From Paraburkholderia sp. IMGN_8 (GTDB taxonomy: Bacteria; Pseudomonadota; Gammaproteobacteria; Burkholderiales; Burkholderiaceae), in NCBI RefSeq assembly GCF_038050405.1, contig NZ_CP150901.1:3906001-3970000 (forward strand): 64,000 nt of DNA, in the 5' to 3' direction. This document shows positions 63,702 to 64,000 of the stretch, one piece after another. The notes under the pieces are model-generated. The model made no database searches. It saw only the letters and a program-made list of their open reading frames with translations, and was not told where the DNA came from. Positions within the stretch are counted from its first letter, which is position 1, and each line of letters starts with the position of its first letter. Both the position numbers and the translations under genes were made by a program.

Positions 63702-64000
63702 TCATTGCGACGCATCCTTCTGACGCAACGATTCCGGCAGACCGTACAGCACGATCAGCGCACAGACGAGGCTCGTTGCACCGATCACATACAGCGCCGG
63801 CGTGGTGCTGCCCGTCAGGTCGCGCACGCGGCCGACCATCACCGGACTCACAATGCCGCCAATCTGCCCGAGCGTATTGATCAGCGCGATCCCGCCTGCG
63901 GCGCCAGCGCCGGTCACGAGTTTCGGCGGCAGCGCCCAGAACGCCGGAATGGAAGCGACGACGCCCGCGCCCATCACGGCCAGCGCAACGACCAGCAACG
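63702..64000 (-). CDS. MFS transporter, C-terminal part only (window edge)
   Basis: The last 98-99 codons of an MFS carrier, reading out of the window's right edge. Visible are the final three helices (VVALAVMGAGVVASIPAFWALPPKLVTG; AAGGIALINTLGQIGGIVSPVMVGRVRDLTGS; ALYVIGATSLVCALIVL). The AGGIALINTLGQIGG signature is typical of the anion:cation symporter (ACS, phthalate permease) family. Confidence 0.85.
   Translation of the reverse strand, partial: LLVVALAVMGAGVVASIPAFWALPPKLVTGAGAAGGIALINTLGQIGGIVSPVMVGRVRDLTGSTTPALYVIGATSLVCALIVLYGLPESLRQKDASQ

Noticed and set aside
1..64000. CRISPR arrays, prophage, rRNA or tRNA genes
   Set aside because: I found no array of regularly spaced repeats, no phage structural or integrase genes, and no tRNA or rRNA-like sequence on either strand by eye.

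Overview
The window looks like chromosomal DNA of Burkholderia sensu lato, most likely Paraburkholderia. The evidence is the high GC content, the H-NS variant with a TWSGRGRSPNWLAG C-terminus, the family-typical small hypothetical proteins, and an L-fucose gene cluster laid out as I remember it from P. phytofirmans-type genomes. There are no rRNA, tRNA, ribosomal or replication genes, and almost everything is catabolic, transport, regulatory or accessory, so a secondary chromosome is plausible (inference). Many start codons were placed inward of the longest open frame because a purine-rich ribosome binding site marks them.

Layout. 1-4.2 kb: end of an AGE-type epimerase, a cold-shock gene, a chemoreceptor with a sigma-28-like promoter, and a PaaI-type thioesterase. 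4.4-14.4 kb: a complete non-phosphorylative L-fucose catabolic operon (hydrolase, SDR, lactonase, sugar dehydrogenase, two-subunit UxaA-type dehydratase, ABC importer) with a divergent IclR regulator. 14.5-20.6 kb: a conserved hypothetical, a Pat-type protein acetyltransferase, a LysR regulator and prfC. 20.9-25.5 kb: an operon pairing a formaldehyde-activating-enzyme homologue with an aldo/keto reductase, an aldehyde dehydrogenase and an MFS carrier. 26-28.9 kb: H-NS, a serine hydrolase and two small genes. 28.9-32.1 kb: a sigma-54 activator divergent from a GntP permease, with a near-consensus -24/-12 promoter and a dyad between them. 32.3-38 kb: diguanylate cyclase, RidA, an Aer-type chemoreceptor with a second sigma-28-like promoter, DinB-fold protein, small hypothetical. 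38.4-48.8 kb: a DedA-rhodanese fusion followed by a cyclic-nucleotide-domain/thioredoxin-reductase-like fusion, a YcaQ-like glycosylase, a LysE exporter, a large secreted beta-propeller protein, and a LysR/DHA2-MFS pair. 48.8-52.3 kb: a four-gene osmoprotectant ABC importer.

52.8-62.0 kb is the most accessory part. A roughly 300-bp dispersed repeat occurs twice in opposite orientation (about 52790-53080 and 61718-62040). The two copies bracket a probable (methyl)malonyl-CoA decarboxylation operon with its LysR regulator, an IS110-family element of the IS1111 type with a long structured non-coding 3' region, an EamA exporter and an AraC regulator. A severed C-terminus of an FAD/FeS oxidoreductase lies at one repeat edge. 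A patatin-like phospholipase, a Met-rich periplasmic protein and the end of an MFS gene finish the window.

The regulatory reading is unusually consistent. Both chemoreceptor genes carry the same -10 element, several divergent regulator/target pairs have a visible dyad between them, and the L-fucose, osmoprotectant and CoA-transferase operons are tightly coupled by ATGA overlaps. The best candidates for something under-described are the putative guide RNA of the IS element, the Fae-centred operon, and the redox fusion that lacks the CxxC motif.
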